Assembly (NCBI GenBank): GCA_001599935.1
Contig: BCIJ01000022.1
Span: 197,798 to 261,797, forward strand
Direction of reading: 5' to 3'
Source of the DNA: Holtermannia corniformis
Lineage: Eukaryota; Basidiomycota; Tremellomycetes; Holtermanniales
Length of the DNA: 64,000 nucleotides
Shown here: positions 13,410 to 24,730 of the stretch, one piece after another
Position numbering within the stretch: the first letter of the stretch is position 1
How the letters are laid out: every line of letters begins with the position of its first letter
Program-made: the position numbers and the translations under genes
The notes under the pieces: generated by a model
What the model saw: only the letters and a program-made list of their open reading frames with translations
Told to the model about the DNA's origin: nothing
The model's database searches: none

Positions 13410-14560
13410 CTAGCGCGCCAACTTGTGGTGGCTAACCTTGGCCTCCTTCTCGTCCTTGCTGCCGTGGCTGGGAGCACGATGATAAGCCAGCTCCAGGTCG
13501 ACAGCGGTCGCCTTATCAAAGACGACAGAGACCTCTTCGAGGGTGAGGCCTTTGGTTTCGGGATACGGGAAGTCGATGCAAACGACGGCGACGGCGAGCT
13601 AGTCAGGTTAGCTACGTCCTGTGGCAGTCGTCCCAAGACTCACGATGCAGATGTAGACGATGTAGTACTTCCACGCGAGGGCGTCGAGCGCGACGGAGCT
13701 GACATACTGGTTGAACTAAAGCGGTGTGAGTTGTCACACGATTGCAGCGCGATGCGACGACTCCCGAAAAGGGCAGCGAAAATAACCAGTTGAAGGATAC
13801 TGCGACCCTTGGTACAGAGAGAATGGGAGCTGCGCATGTTAGACAGGAATCTGCTGCGCGTTGAGGTATACCCACGATCTCTGTCGGGTATGCGAGCGAG
13901 AGACCGGTGAAGGCAATGTCGTACGAGGCAAAGTAGAGGAACAGGAAGGCGATCTGGTCCCCATTAGCGCTGACTGCCCAGTCCAATCGTACTCACGGTC
14001 GCACAGCCAGCGCTAGTCGCGTGAGGCGCGCACTGAGCGGAGTAGATGGTGATGGCAATGTAGATGACTGCAGGTCATCAAGTACTTGCCCCAAACTCGC
14101 GCAATACTGACTCAGCATGCCGATGGCGCAAGAAAGCCACAATAAACGACGACCGAAGCGTTCGCAGGCCATCGAGACAGCAAAAGCCCAGAGCCAGATC
14201 CAAATTTGATGACCGCCATTGAGACCAGCCTGCTGGTTCGAGCCGGTGATCCCGACTGAGAGGAGGATGCGCGCGATACGATCTTGTTGCCGTCTGGGTT
14301 GCCAATGCTCGTCACAAAACGCGGCACGGCGAAAAGGCCCTGTCGACGTCGGGTCAGCGCCAGTAGCGCAATCATCACCGACTCACGTTCATAAAGGAAC
14401 CGTGGTATCCAGGGTACGATTATGCCCAGCATTATCTACTCACAACCACGCCGGTAAAGCCGACCGAGATGGCGAGGGCCAGCTTGCGCATGCTACGGTC
14501 GGCCCGCCAGTTCTGAGCGGTATCGTCCGAGAGGACGCGGATGGCAAACATGCCACCGCC
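13410..14560 (-). pseudogene. Decayed MFS sugar transporter (C-terminal half)
   Basis: The C-terminal third of a lactose-permease/sugar-porter protein is clear: LLSVGITGSNQQAGLNGG and QIWIWLWAFAVSMACERFGRR (about 14270-14120), AFLFLYFASYDIAFTGLSLAYPTEI, ALDALAWKYYIVYICI, and the family end PYPETKGLTLEEVSVVFDK with stop at 13410. Splice sites are still recognisable, for example 14089-14046 by consensus. The motif expected after YPTEI (LPFSLxTKG) is present but needs a frame change near 13812-13822, and the region around 14450-14300 does not join cleanly. No N-terminal transmembrane half fits before the next gene at 14999, so a full 12-TM protein is impossible here. A sequencing error could explain the frameshift but not the missing half. 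Confidence 0.6.
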
Positions 14561-14998
14561 AGATGTTGAAGGAGCAGGCATTCTGTCGTACCGTGATTGA
14601 GATACTGATGATCCTCATGCTTGTCTGGCCACGGTAGTCTTTAAAGACCCAGGGCGCACCCCGGATGATTTGTCCGCCAAGAAGCCGGTGTCCCGCGTCT
14701 GGGCCGGCAGCTGATACGATGTGAGCACAGTGCGGCTCTGCGGGCTTGAATATCCTCCGACGAGCGGCCGTGTGGACCGCGAGATGCCTGAGTGCAGCTG
14801 CCTCGAGTGAGCCACAGGCACCAGCCGCGGAGCATGCGAGTGGCGGGAGCCTGCGCAGCTGCAGGCAGGGACGGCGTCCAATAGCCGACAGGACCCCGTG
14901 GCTCGTAGCTTTCCCCTGACACATGAGCACAGTTGTACACACCATCCATACGCGGCCTATGATACACGGGCGCCGCGGCTCGCCGATGAATACAAACG

Positions 14999-16367
14999 TC
15001 AAACGCGCTCGAGCGCCGTGATGCCTTGGGTCAGGCGCTCAAACTCATCCCCGCGGCCATGTCGGATGCCTTGACCTATATGATGTCAGGCGTGTTCTGC
15101 CACATTGCATGATCAGGACGCATACCTGCGGTGGAAGTGCTTTGGTATGTGAGGTATGCCCCATCGCTGTGGTACGTCCAGCCAGAGGTTGACGTCAGAA
15201 CTGTGATGGTCAGCCGATCAAGGAAGCAACATGTGGAACCCTACCATTGATAGCGACTTCGAGCGGGAGATCAAGCTTAGCCGCAGCCGTCTGAACGGGA
15301 AGATTGTCATACGCCTTGGCGAGACGGCCGATGGACGATTGACCCAGGCCGGCTGCACTGGGTCAGCCGCTCATTCGTATTTCGATTGCGCTACGTACCA
15401 CGCGCGGCGTTGACCAACGGCTCACTCAAGTGCGGCAGAACTGGCCAAACCTCACTCCGCTCTTGGTGAGTTTGCAATGACTGCACATTAAGATGTCAGG
15501 TTGGCTTGGTTGCGGGCCAAGGCAACATACACGGGCATAACCATCCAGTTCCCGGAGCGCGGCCGCATAGGACGACTGAGCTGCCAAGATGATGATCCTC
15601 ACGCATCGTCAGCCCCAGGTCACCAAACTACATGAGCCAAACTCACTTCAGCAACGCCTGAATGAGATCGATGTTTTGGACAGCAGCTGGCAGAGCTTCA
15701 AGGTAGGCGAGAGCGATCGGCAAGCTAGCCGAATCACCCCTATTGGCTGTCAGACTGCATTCAGGAACACGACGACTTGCCCACCCAGTCGCGAGAATCA
15801 GATGACCGAGTATGAACGGGATGCCAATGATGAGCTGAGGGACGTCGAAGAGGGTCCTAACTGCAGTCTTCGGGTTGACAGGGTACTGTCGTCGACGTGA
15901 GCTCACGCCATTGTACCAAGCTCGGACCTCACTTGAGCATCAAGAGCTCCACAGTCCTGCACCACAAAGTCCCATTGCCCCGTGATGACATCTTGATGCA
16001 GACGGCCGATTCTAGCGTTGATCTCGACCGTGACTTGCTCGACTGGCTTGTTCAAGCCTGCAGTTGACGCCGAGCCCCTTCTGGCGACAGCTGACGACTT
16101 TGGCGGGGCGTCGACCGGCGGAGTAAGAGACCTGCTGGGCTGGGTCTGTTCTTCCTCGGCAGCATCATCGACTTCCATCCCCTCGTCGGGCTTGATCTCT
16201 GCATCCGGCACGGTCGGAGCCAGGGCCTCGAGAGCAGCCGCCGCCTCTGGTGATCTCGGGTTCAGGCCATCTGCGATCAGCTCGTCGACTGGTGGTGCTG
16301 GTGATGGCGGCACAGTAGCCGTCTCTGGGAGAGGCGGGAGGTCTTTACCGTCTGTCGGGGTCGTCAT
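14999..16367 (-). CDS. CSN8: COP9 signalosome subunit 8-like protein
   Basis: Subunit of the cullin-deneddylating COP9 complex. Eight exons were reconstructed (345 codons plus stop). Introns: 15886-15932, 15740-15784, 15598-15646, 15481-15530, 15353-15398, 15201-15244, 15076-15125, all 44-50 bp. A Pro/acidic N-terminal extension (about 100 aa) precedes a helical region (ARIGRLHQDVITGQWDF, QSSYAAALRELDGYAR). The diagnostic part is the CSN8/PSMD8-type winged-helix block: GLGQSSIGRLAKAYDNLPV then AAKLDLPLEVAINV. It ends in a coiled tail (FERLTQGITALERV) like CSN8. The N-terminal extension is not typical. Only 62 bp separate its ATG from the divergent C78 protease gene. Confidence 0.7.
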
Positions 16368-16429
16368 GCTGTGTGGTCGTGATCGTTGTCGTTGTCACAA
16401 GTTGCTGCCGGCGGTGGTATGCAACAACC

Positions 16430-18535
16430 ATGCCGCCCTGTCCGGTGTGCGAACAGGAGATTGACGTCGACCAAGCAGCCTTCGAGCTGCATGTAGATGG
16501 GCATTTCTATCAAGACAATGCTGGCGAGAGCAGCAGGCAGGGCGGATCATCGGCTGGGTATGTTGATCATGCAAACTGGATCTTCAACTGATGTACATCT
16601 CAAGCCAGGCCAACGGCCACCTGTCATGCTTTGTCTGTGCTATCAGTCTGACGGGACTGAGTGAGCAAGCGGTACAGCTGCACGTCAACGCCTGCCTCGG
16701 TAGGTCGCCAACAGCTCATCATGACAGAGCTAAGTCCATCCAGACGGCAATGTTCTGCACAACGACATTGAAGACGCCGGCCTGGGACAGCCTCAGGAAT
16801 GCACTGGGCTCAGCCCTAGTATCTGGAAGGGCAAGCAAGCCGACAAAGGCGATGCCTGGTCCGTTGCGCGATCCAAGTCGTTCAACGTTGCTGATTAGGC
16901 GCAGGTGGGATCCCTCCACCGACAGCTTGTCCGACGTCCCTCCCAACTTTTCTCCCGGTATGTCGAGCTGTGACTCTCATACAGATGACTACAAAAGCTG
17001 ATCCATACAGGCGTCATCCACACGCTCGCGTCCATCCTCGCCGTCACACACTCGCGCAACGTGACTCGTTCGGCGGTCCTATGCGACCCTGGGATCATTC
17101 ACATGCACGGGACGTGGGGCTTTGACAAAAGTACGTCGGGTATGTGGACATGCTCGAAATGTGACTGATGTGAGTCTAGCATGGGGATGCGGGTGAGCTG
17201 GGTTGCAGGAAACTCGGTCGGGGACTCACGCAGGAAGCTATCGCAACGCGCTCATGAGTCTGTCGGCGCTGCTGCATGCCCAGCCGGCGTATCGGCCCGT
17301 CTTCGAGTCGGACCCGTCGAGCGCACGACCGGGTGTCAGGCGTGTGCAATGTTGGATTGAAGAGGCCTGGGGTCAAGGTCCGTCTGAACTGGCGTGTACA
17401 GCCAGTGCCTAATGCGAGGTGAACAGGTTTTGATGTCGAAGGCAAAGCTCAGCTCGGTGGCAAGATCGTCGGGACGCGCAAGTGGATCGGAGTTTCTGGT
17501 TGGTGCTTTATGTCGCCGCACCGCCTTGGGCTGATGGTATGGCCAGACATTGCCGCAATGTACCTCAGCAAGGGGATCCCGTCGGTGTTGGGTCCATATC
17601 CCAGTCTATCTGCTGACCCTGGATCACAGCTGTCGACTCAGTCAGTATGGCTGACGTTCTGTCAACCTCGTCTGACGGTGTCGCCTTGCAGTCGACTTTC
17701 CAAAACCGACGAAAGCTAGCAAGCGGACCGGGCGCCCAACGCACCAGACTCTGCAAGAGTGGGTCGTGGCGTATTTTGACGATCAGCCGGCGGCGGTGGC
17801 TGCTACTGTGCCGCGCGATTCGAGCTCCACTAGCACGGCTTTTGACGTGCTCATGGCGTCCAAGGGGAAGCGGAGTGCAGTACGGACGTCGAGCAAGATG
17901 CCGCTGATTCTCCAGGTGAGTCGATTCGAGATTTCAGCAAGGTAGGGTGACGTTCTGATCAGTGGTAGCACTCTGGTCACTCGCGGACGATTGTCGGGTA
18001 TGAAGTCAATAACCGCGGCGATGTCAACTTGCTGCTGTTTGACCCTGGCAAGTGCGTCTGACGAGCTCGCGAGGATGCAACGTCTGACGCTCAACTTGCA
18101 GAGTCATCCCGAAAGACATTCGCAAGTCTGCCAGAGATCGTTGTGCAGCCCTCGAGGGTTCCAGCACCAACAGCAACGGCAAACGCGCGTCCTCGACGCC
18201 AAACAGCGGCAGCCACAGTCCCTCGCCGTCTAAATACTCCAAGATCTCGCTCGAGTCGGACGAGGAGCGAACCGCCAAGGGCTGGGTGAAGAAAAAGGTC
18301 AAGAGCGGCGGTAGCAACGATCGGCCAGAGTGGGAAACAGACCCAATCAAGGCGCTCAAGAGTTTTCGAATCAATCTGTCTTCGTTGAGGTGGGTGTGCT
18401 CGCCTGGTGGCAGGCTGATGGACGGATGACAGTTCGCATACGGAATACCAGCTCTTGGCGTTCACTGCTGGTCCGCTGCTGACTGAACCAGAGCGCCTGA
18501 GCAGCAAGGTGCTGACCAGTGAGCCAGTGTGGTAG
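16430..18535 (+). CDS. C78-family ubiquitin protease, ZUFSP/Mug105-like
   Basis: Zinc-finger plus papain-fold isopeptidase of the ZUFSP/ZUP1 class (K63-ubiquitin-specific in animals). Two N-terminal zinc fingers: CPVCEQEIDVDQAAFELHVDGH and CFVC..HVNAC. The catalytic Cys is in WGCGYRN (assembled across a 13-nt exon, 17180-17192), the His in HSGHSRTIVGYE, the Asp in LLFDPG. The C-terminal extension is Ser/Lys-rich. Introns: 16558-16614, 16700-16743, 16859-16898, 16958-17010, 17131-17179, 17193-17237, 17378-17426, 17499-17546, 17592-17629, 17645-17691, 17916-17968, 18052-18101, 18390-18432. Stop TAG at 18533. Head to head with CSN8; a shared promoter for two ubiquitin-pathway genes is an inference. 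Confidence 0.85.
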
Positions 18536-18800
18536 TGGGCTCCGTTGTAGCAGGTGTCGAGAAATGTTCATACACCGATGTCGATTACGTAATCTGTCCT
18601 TGCTCACTGCCTCGCACCCGCCCAGCCGCCGTGCGCTCTACCAGTCTTGAGATTGCAGGGCGACAGCGACAGCACTACCGACGTGCAACAGGTCGAGACA
18701 CGGTCAATCAGTAGCGTTCACAGCGATCGAGAGGACTCGTTGAACTCGGCACGAGGCAAAGGATCCGAGCGGGGTCAACCATCAAGAGCACCACAGCACA

Positions 18801-20090
18801 ATGTCGGTCGAACTGTTGCCGCACACCCAACTGGGCTTCAACCGTCAGTGTTGCGATCAGTAGAGTGGCTGCAAAGCTACGGCTCTGTCACCGTCGCTGA
18901 CGACCCCAGGCCCTTTGACGCAGCTCGTGACAAAGACGCTCGTCATCCACAACCCAAACCCTCAACCGGTCGCGTTCAAAGTCAAGACGACGGCGCCAAA
19001 GCAGTACTGTGTCCGGCCAAACTCTGGACGGATCGATCCCGGAAGCAAGGTCGAGGTCACTAGTGAGTTGACGTCCGGCTGCCGCTTGTTTGTCCGGAGC
19101 TGAATCCGGATGGCGACAGTCTTGCTGCAGCCGATGCGCGAGGAGCCGCCGATCAATGCAAAGTGCAAGGACAAGTTTTTGGTGCAGTCGGCATTCATTG
19201 CGCCGGATGATGAGATCAAGTCGCTCGGCGAGATGGTATGCATAGTGGAGAGAGGATGAGATGGACGCTGATGACTCAGTGGGCCGAGGTGGAGAGGCAA
19301 GATCGGTCAGCCATCCATGAGCAAAAGATTCGCTGTGTCTACCTGGCCGAGGACGCGAGCATCCCTGAAGGTGTAGCCGTGGGTGCTGGCGACATGAGCC
19401 ACTTGAACGAGTCGGTGAGTCCAATGACTAGCCTTGCGCTGGGGATGGGGATGGGGACAGCGCTGCATGTGGATTCGAGCGGGTGGTTGATGCGGGTGGC
19501 AGAAGGAAGCCGGTTGGGGCCAGTGGTCGACGCTTCCCGAGTTTGAGCGCGACTATGAGCACTTTGCAAACGGCGGCTATTCGAACTTTCAAGTCGATGC
19601 CGTCTTTGTCCCGCGCGGTCCTGGATTCACCGCGGTGCCGTATCAAGAGGCCAAGGCTAACATTGCACAGCAATACGTTCAGCCATCCCAGGACTTGCCG
19701 TCGTCGCCTATCGCGCAGACGCCAACGGCGCCGACCCAGGACTCGCCAGGGGCCGCTTCAAACTCGGTCCCTGCCCTTCCTTCCCTCACGCGCGACCAGG
19801 GCGACTCTACCGCTCCGGCAACGACTGCACCGGCCAAGCCTGCGAGTGACGACCGCGTGGCCGAGCTCTTGCGTGAGAACGCACGGTTGCGTACCGAGCT
19901 CGAGGCTGCTTTGGCTTCCACCGGCGGCCTGCGCCAGCGTTCAGGTGCAGCGATCGACAAGGCCAAGGCCGGGGATCTGGCGGCTGCCGGTGCCGAAGTC
20001 AAGACGGCGGTCCAGACCGAGGGCGTACCGGTGCCCGTGGTGGCCGTGACCGTGTTTGCCGTGTTTGTGGTCACGTACCTGTTCTTCTGA
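18801..20090 (+). CDS. VAP/Scs2-type MSP-domain ER membrane protein
   Basis: Tail-anchored ER protein that binds FFAT-motif partners at membrane contact sites. The MSP domain starts at residue 1 ([17 protein letters not shown]) and contains [24 protein letters not shown] and ILLQPM, the VAP core including the FFAT-binding surface. A Pro/Thr-rich linker, a short coiled coil ([18 protein letters not shown]) and a single C-terminal transmembrane helix ending YLFF follow. Introns: 18844-18909, 19073-19119, 19236-19279, 19415-19523. The last is long for this genome and carries a GGGGAT repeat. Very secure family call. Confidence 0.93.
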
Positions 20091-20276
20091 GGGCGACGGG
20101 ACAGCTCTAGCTCGGGATTGTAATGTGCGAGAAGCGAGTAGAGGGCGTGATGCAGGTGATGAGCTCTGATGAACCGTACACGCCGCTGTTGCTCACTCCA
20201 CTGCCGCCACTCGCTCACCGTCGGGCCATCGATTTCCTTTCACCCATTGTTATCAACATCCACCGGATCAGCCAGG

Positions 20277-21875
20277 ATGCCAGGCTCGAAGCGTAACAAG
20301 CTGAAAAAGCTGCTCTCGCCGAGCTCGACGCCGCAAGAGTCGATCCACTCGGTCACGTCGCAGAATTCTCCGACTTCACCACCACCGCTCGACGGCGCCA
20401 TCCCACCGGCTGCGATCCCCGCTGGAGCAGAGGGCGTCGCAGCCGACAGCGGCAACTACCTGTCCGATGCCGCTCTAGCTGAAGAGCTGCAAGTGGTGGA
20501 AGAGATGCAGCGACGAGAACAGACGATTGGCTCGGGCCTCGACTTTGCTCGACGCCTTTCGCCCGTCCAAAGTCCTAGTCCAAAGGAAGGCATGTCGGCC
20601 AGCGCAGGAGGACAGGGTGGAGCGACAGGCTCGGGAGGCAAGAAGAAGTCTTCGCGCCAACGGTTTGAAGAACGCGAGGTGAGTGGAACCGTGCCGAGCT
20701 TGGCGATGTCTCCTTTGTGTCATGCTCGTTTCGACCGGGCGCCAGCTGGACATCGGCAGAGCTTGTGCTGCCTGCACCTGCCTGCACGATCGACCATGAA
20801 CCCTGCGTTCAACACGGACGTTGCTGCTTTCGTGCTCGCATACTTTCGACCCGCACCGTCACCGTCGCCACCGGTACAGCGTTGCATCTCGTTTGTGCAG
20901 AGCTGACGACTCCTCTCTTTCATCCCGGATGCCTGCCTCTTTGTCTCTCCCTCCCGCACTCGTTTCCCGTCCTACACGCTGGACACGTTGGTCCCCTCCC
21001 GAACCGCCGTTACCCAACGCCTTCCCGCCACTCGACACGCCCGGCGCCGACGCTCAGGCTCGCAAGCAGGCGGCCATGCTCGCTGCCAACCCCGAAGGCG
21101 ATGGTGCGCGAGGCGAGCAGTTTGAGAGGGAGAAGCGACAAGAGCAAGACGTGGTCGGCAACGCGTGTGCTGTCCTCGGCCGAACAATCTACGAGGTCCG
21201 TGCGGCTCGACGGTGACGGTGCTGATGTCGATCCCAGATTGCACCCGACGGTCACTGCATGTACTCTGCCATTGCAGACCAGCTTGCTGCCATCGGCTTG
21301 ATCCCACAAGAGCATGTCAGTCTGCTCACAGTTGCCCCGCCACAAAGTTGAACCCTACGCAGGCCAGCAATCCGCTATACGTGCGCCAAGCGGCCGCAGA
21401 CTACATGCGTGCACACCCAGACGACTTTATGCCGTTCCTGCCCTCGATCGCAGGCGAGGACGCAACGGGTGCAGGCGACGATGGGATCATGACCGAAGCT
21501 GGCTTCCAGACGTACTGCGAGCGCGTCGTCAGCAGCGGTGATTGGGGTGGCGAGCCAGAGGTCGGTTCTGCACCTCGTGCCGTGCTGGCCATGCTGACGG
21601 TCCGCTCAGATCCAGGCGCTCTCGCGCGCGTTTGGGATCCCGATCCATGTGATTCAGCGAGGCCCGCCGACGGTCGTTGCGCACGGGGGAGGTGCGGCGG
21701 GCGGTGATGGCGCCATGACGCCCGAACAGAGCCAGGCGGTCGGTGATCGCGTCGTGCGGATCAGCTACCACCGGCGCATGTATGGTCTCGGCGAGGTACG
21801 CGGTGTAGCAGATCGAGCACACTAGCTGACTGACGGTAGCACTACAACTCGCTTCGGCTGGTTGCTCAAGCCTAA
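20277..21875 (+). CDS. OTU-domain deubiquitinase, OTUD6-like
   Basis: Cysteine protease that removes ubiquitin. Basic N terminus (SKRNKLKKLL), helical EREARKQAAMLAAN block typical of OTUD6/Otu2, then the OTU domain: catalytic Cys in PDGHCMYSAIADQL, substrate loop region, and catalytic His in EHYNSLR near the C terminus. Introns: 20679-21057, 21196-21237, 21316-21362, 21561-21609, 21796-21838. The first intron (379 bp) is about eight times the usual length here, but the frame and the family alignment continue directly across it. Third ubiquitin-system gene within 7 kb. Confidence 0.9.
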
Positions 21876-21946
21876 TACAGCACTCTATCATCTTGTCATG
21901 CAGCATTAGACTCGGTTCGGATGTAAAGATGGATGCATATGCCATG

Positions 21947-23505
21947 CTAGACGACCGGCGTCGGGGGCAACACCGTGTTCCTCCCTGGCTCGAGCTCGAG
22001 CCCTGCCATCTTGGCCTCGACCTTGCGCTGCTTGCGCTCTTGCCTGATGCTCCGCTTACTCCTGCGCTCGCCCCGGTCCGAGCCCACATCGGTATAAGCG
22101 CCGAGCTGAGGTGCCCAGACTTGACCGAGTCGCCTGGCCTCCTTGGTCTCCCTCTTGCCCTCCAGTACCAACGCATCAAACTCTGCCCCTGCTGCTTCGC
22201 GCACCTCTTTCCTCGTCCGACCCCGGATCCGGACCTCTCCACCCGCCAACGAGAGTTCCCTCAACACCTCTCCCAAGCCGCCATCACGCCCCGCCGCCTC
22301 CCACTCGTCAACTGCAGACCGCACATACTCGTCTCGTTCAGCCCGTTCAATCTCGCGCCGCTCGTTCCACCCGCGTGTCTGTTTCGCACGAGAAAAGCGC
22401 GGAGACAGTTCCTCGGCGAGACAAACGGGCATGATCGAGTCGGTTTGCGCGTTGGCCCGGTTCGCCGGGTTGTCAATGTACGTGTTGGCAAAGTCGAGAG
22501 CGGCACTGGAGATGCCGGGCGTGTGGAGCGAGCTCGGGACCTCGTCCGGTCCGTAGGCTGAAGGAGGGGACGGGTTGAATGTGACGCTGGTCGAGTCGGC
22601 CGTGACGGCTTCCAGCGGGCTCGCTGTACATGTCAGAGTTGGAGCTGGCAAGGGCGGATAGGGACTTGCCTGGTGGGTACTCGCGCTTGGGGTACTGCGG
22701 CCACTGGATCCTGACTTTGCCACGAGCGGGATCGAACCCTGGCACATTGCCATCGTCAATGTTGAGCTTGGCCGCGTAGCGCTCCCATCGCAATCGCCGT
22801 GTCACAGGGTCGAACCCTGGGTTCGATGTCACGATCCGGGTTGCGAACACGCTGCTGTTGTCAGTACAGTGTTGGCGTGTTGACAAACGCACCTCGGCGA
22901 AGGCGGCGACAGCGTTGATCGGTCCTCGACGCAGAGCTGTACATTCGAGTACGCGACCGGTCTAGACAGGTTGATGTAGTTTTTCTGCTCGGTAAATCGC
23001 TTCTGATCCTCCTCGCTCAGTGACTCGAGGTTTTCAGGCAACGGCCGGATCTGGCTGGTTTTCGAGTTCTGCGCGCGATCAGCGCCTAGGCCGCATCGTT
23101 CTCAGCAAGCCAACGTACCGTGACGCCGTCGAGATGAACCGTGTTCCGCTCCATATCCACATGCTTGACCGTGTGGATCTTCCACCCGGACACGGCGCTC
23201 TTCTCATCCAAGTACTTTTCTTTCGGCTTGCCGACCATCAACCGGACTTTATCGCCCGGCCAGATGTTCCATCGTCGGATCCGTTGGTCGAGCGGGACCC
23301 ATTGCTTTGGTCGTGGGTCTACACGAGTTGGGATCCTGGAATGTACGTGAGCATAGGTTGAGTAACATTGAGGTGAACTCACCTTGTACCGAATTTTGAG
23401 ACTTTGGTTGTCTCGAGGTGATGGAGCCCTGGGAAGCGTTAGCTGGCTTCTGGGGATGCGGCTGTGATCTGTACCCTTTGGGATCCTGATTGTGGGTGTT
23501 GACAT
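21947..23505 (-). CDS. MRPL40: Mitochondrial ribosomal protein uL24m (Mrpl40-like)
   Basis: Large-subunit mitoribosome protein. The KOW/L24 core is RRWNIWPGDKVRLMVGKPKE with KIHTVKHVDMERNTVHLDGV, followed by a long fungal C-terminal extension rich in charged residues (EVREAAGAEFDALVLEGKRE, RSKRSIRQERKQRKVEAK). Introns: 23429-23474, 23336-23382, 23069-23118, 22852-22892 and a GC..AG intron 22624-22679 (GCAAGT donor). The first intron is required: without it the frame before the KOW domain is wrong. It lies 151 bp from the divergent unknown gene. Confidence 0.88.
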
Positions 23506-23656
23506 GCTGCTTGTGAGCCTGCTCTGCCTATAGTTGTTCTCGAGAGTCGAGCAGGAGCACTGCAGGAGTGAACCGGGGGTTTGCCGACTTTGCGCCCTGA
23601 CGTGGCATCACTCACTCAGGGGGCGATGCGATGCGTTCACTTGGTATACATTCGCC

Positions 23657-24428
23657 ATGTCGGTATGTACCATAGTCGTAGCCAACGGTAGCCATTCTCA
23701 TGTAATGGTCTGCACAGGACGCCCGCTTCACCTGCATTCACGCGACCCACGCCGCCATCCAAGCACTCGACTTTGACGATGACCCACAGACGGGCTGGGC
23801 GCTCATGCCAGGCTTTGACCAGCGTGCGTGTGCATGCCGAAGCAGACTGTACGCTGATGGGGTGATTTTCAGATATCGACATACCGGATCATCTAGAGCC
23901 TCGGCGCCCAGACGCCGACGACAGTCAGTGCAAGTCTTGATAGCATCCCTCCGACTCACCCATACAGGCCTGCCAACACTACAACACCCTTCCTACCCGC
24001 TCGGACGCCCACACAGCATCTCGAACCCGCATCTCGGTCGACACACGCAATCTCACCACAACCCCGCAACGTCCCTGCTAGGCCCCCTCGCCGGCAGCTC
24101 CGCCGGCACCAGCGCAGGCGCCGGCAGAAAAGGCAGCTTATGGCCCGAGCTCGGTCTCTTGGATGACTTCATCGAGCGTGCCGTCGGCAAGGAAGTCCCA
24201 CCCGGAATGGCCGGTGTCAAACGTCCGCCTTCACCACCCTCACCGCTCCTGAGGCCGTCGCTGGCACCGCAGCCGCGTTCACGCCACTTGAGGGAATCGT
24301 TGGCCTCGACGGCGCGCGACGATATGGGACCGGTCGACCCCTTTGATGCGCCCGTGCCGAATGAGACGTATACCGAGGCGCAGGCAGAGGCGCAGGCGCG
24401 AGAGCAACGGCCCGAGAGCTCGACGTGA
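23657..24428 (+). CDS. Unknown low-complexity protein
   Basis: About 210 aa from four exons; the first encodes only Met-Ser. Introns: 23663-23717, 23824-23872, 23934-23967. The N-terminal 60 residues (ARFTCIHATHAAIQALDFDD, LMPGFDQHIDIPDHLEPRRP) look ordered. The rest is Pro/Ser/Gly-rich with one helical stretch (LWPELGLLDDFIERAVGKE) and an acidic tail ending AQAEAQAREQRPE. No family recognised. The splice consensus and clean frame support a real gene; the function is unknown. Confidence 0.65.
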
Positions 24429-24625
24429 TGCGCACAGAGCAAGGACCTGTACTCTTGATGGCATACTCATGATTACGAACGTGACATGCTGGTAGTCACC
24501 AGCAGCGCAAAGTGCAGCGCGACGTCAGTACTGGTGACGGTTCGCGACGGTGTTGCACATGGTCACGCATGCTGCCAGAATGTTGACCATATATTGTTTG
24601 AGTGGTCTCGAAGACCAAGCGAATT

Positions 24626-24716
24626 GGTCAGATGGCCGAGCGGTCTAAGGCGCTAGCTTAAGGTTATTTTAATCCGCTAGTCGTAACAGGCGTGGGTTCG
24701 AATCCCACTCTGATCA
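24626..24716 (+). tRNA. tRNA-Leu(UAA) with 13-nt intron
   Basis: Class II tRNA. The acceptor strand GGTCAGA (24626) pairs with TCTGATC (24709-24715), with discriminator A. The A box TGGCCGAGCGGTCTAAGG and B box GGTTCGAATCC are intact. The anticodon loop carries TAA. An intron GTTATTTTAATCC sits at the canonical position 37/38 and its removal restores the GCTAG/CTAGT anticodon stem. A run of seven T follows at 24720-24727, a Pol III terminator. Confidence 0.9.
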
Positions 24717-24730
24717 TTATCTTTTTTTGC
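24717..24730 (+). terminator. Pol III T-run terminator
   Basis: T-rich run directly after the tRNA-Leu acceptor stem. Confidence 0.8.

Noticed and set aside
15643..15906. LFDVPQLI segment as part of COG8/Dor1
   Set aside because: Brief resemblance only; the complete spliced product matches CSN8 instead.
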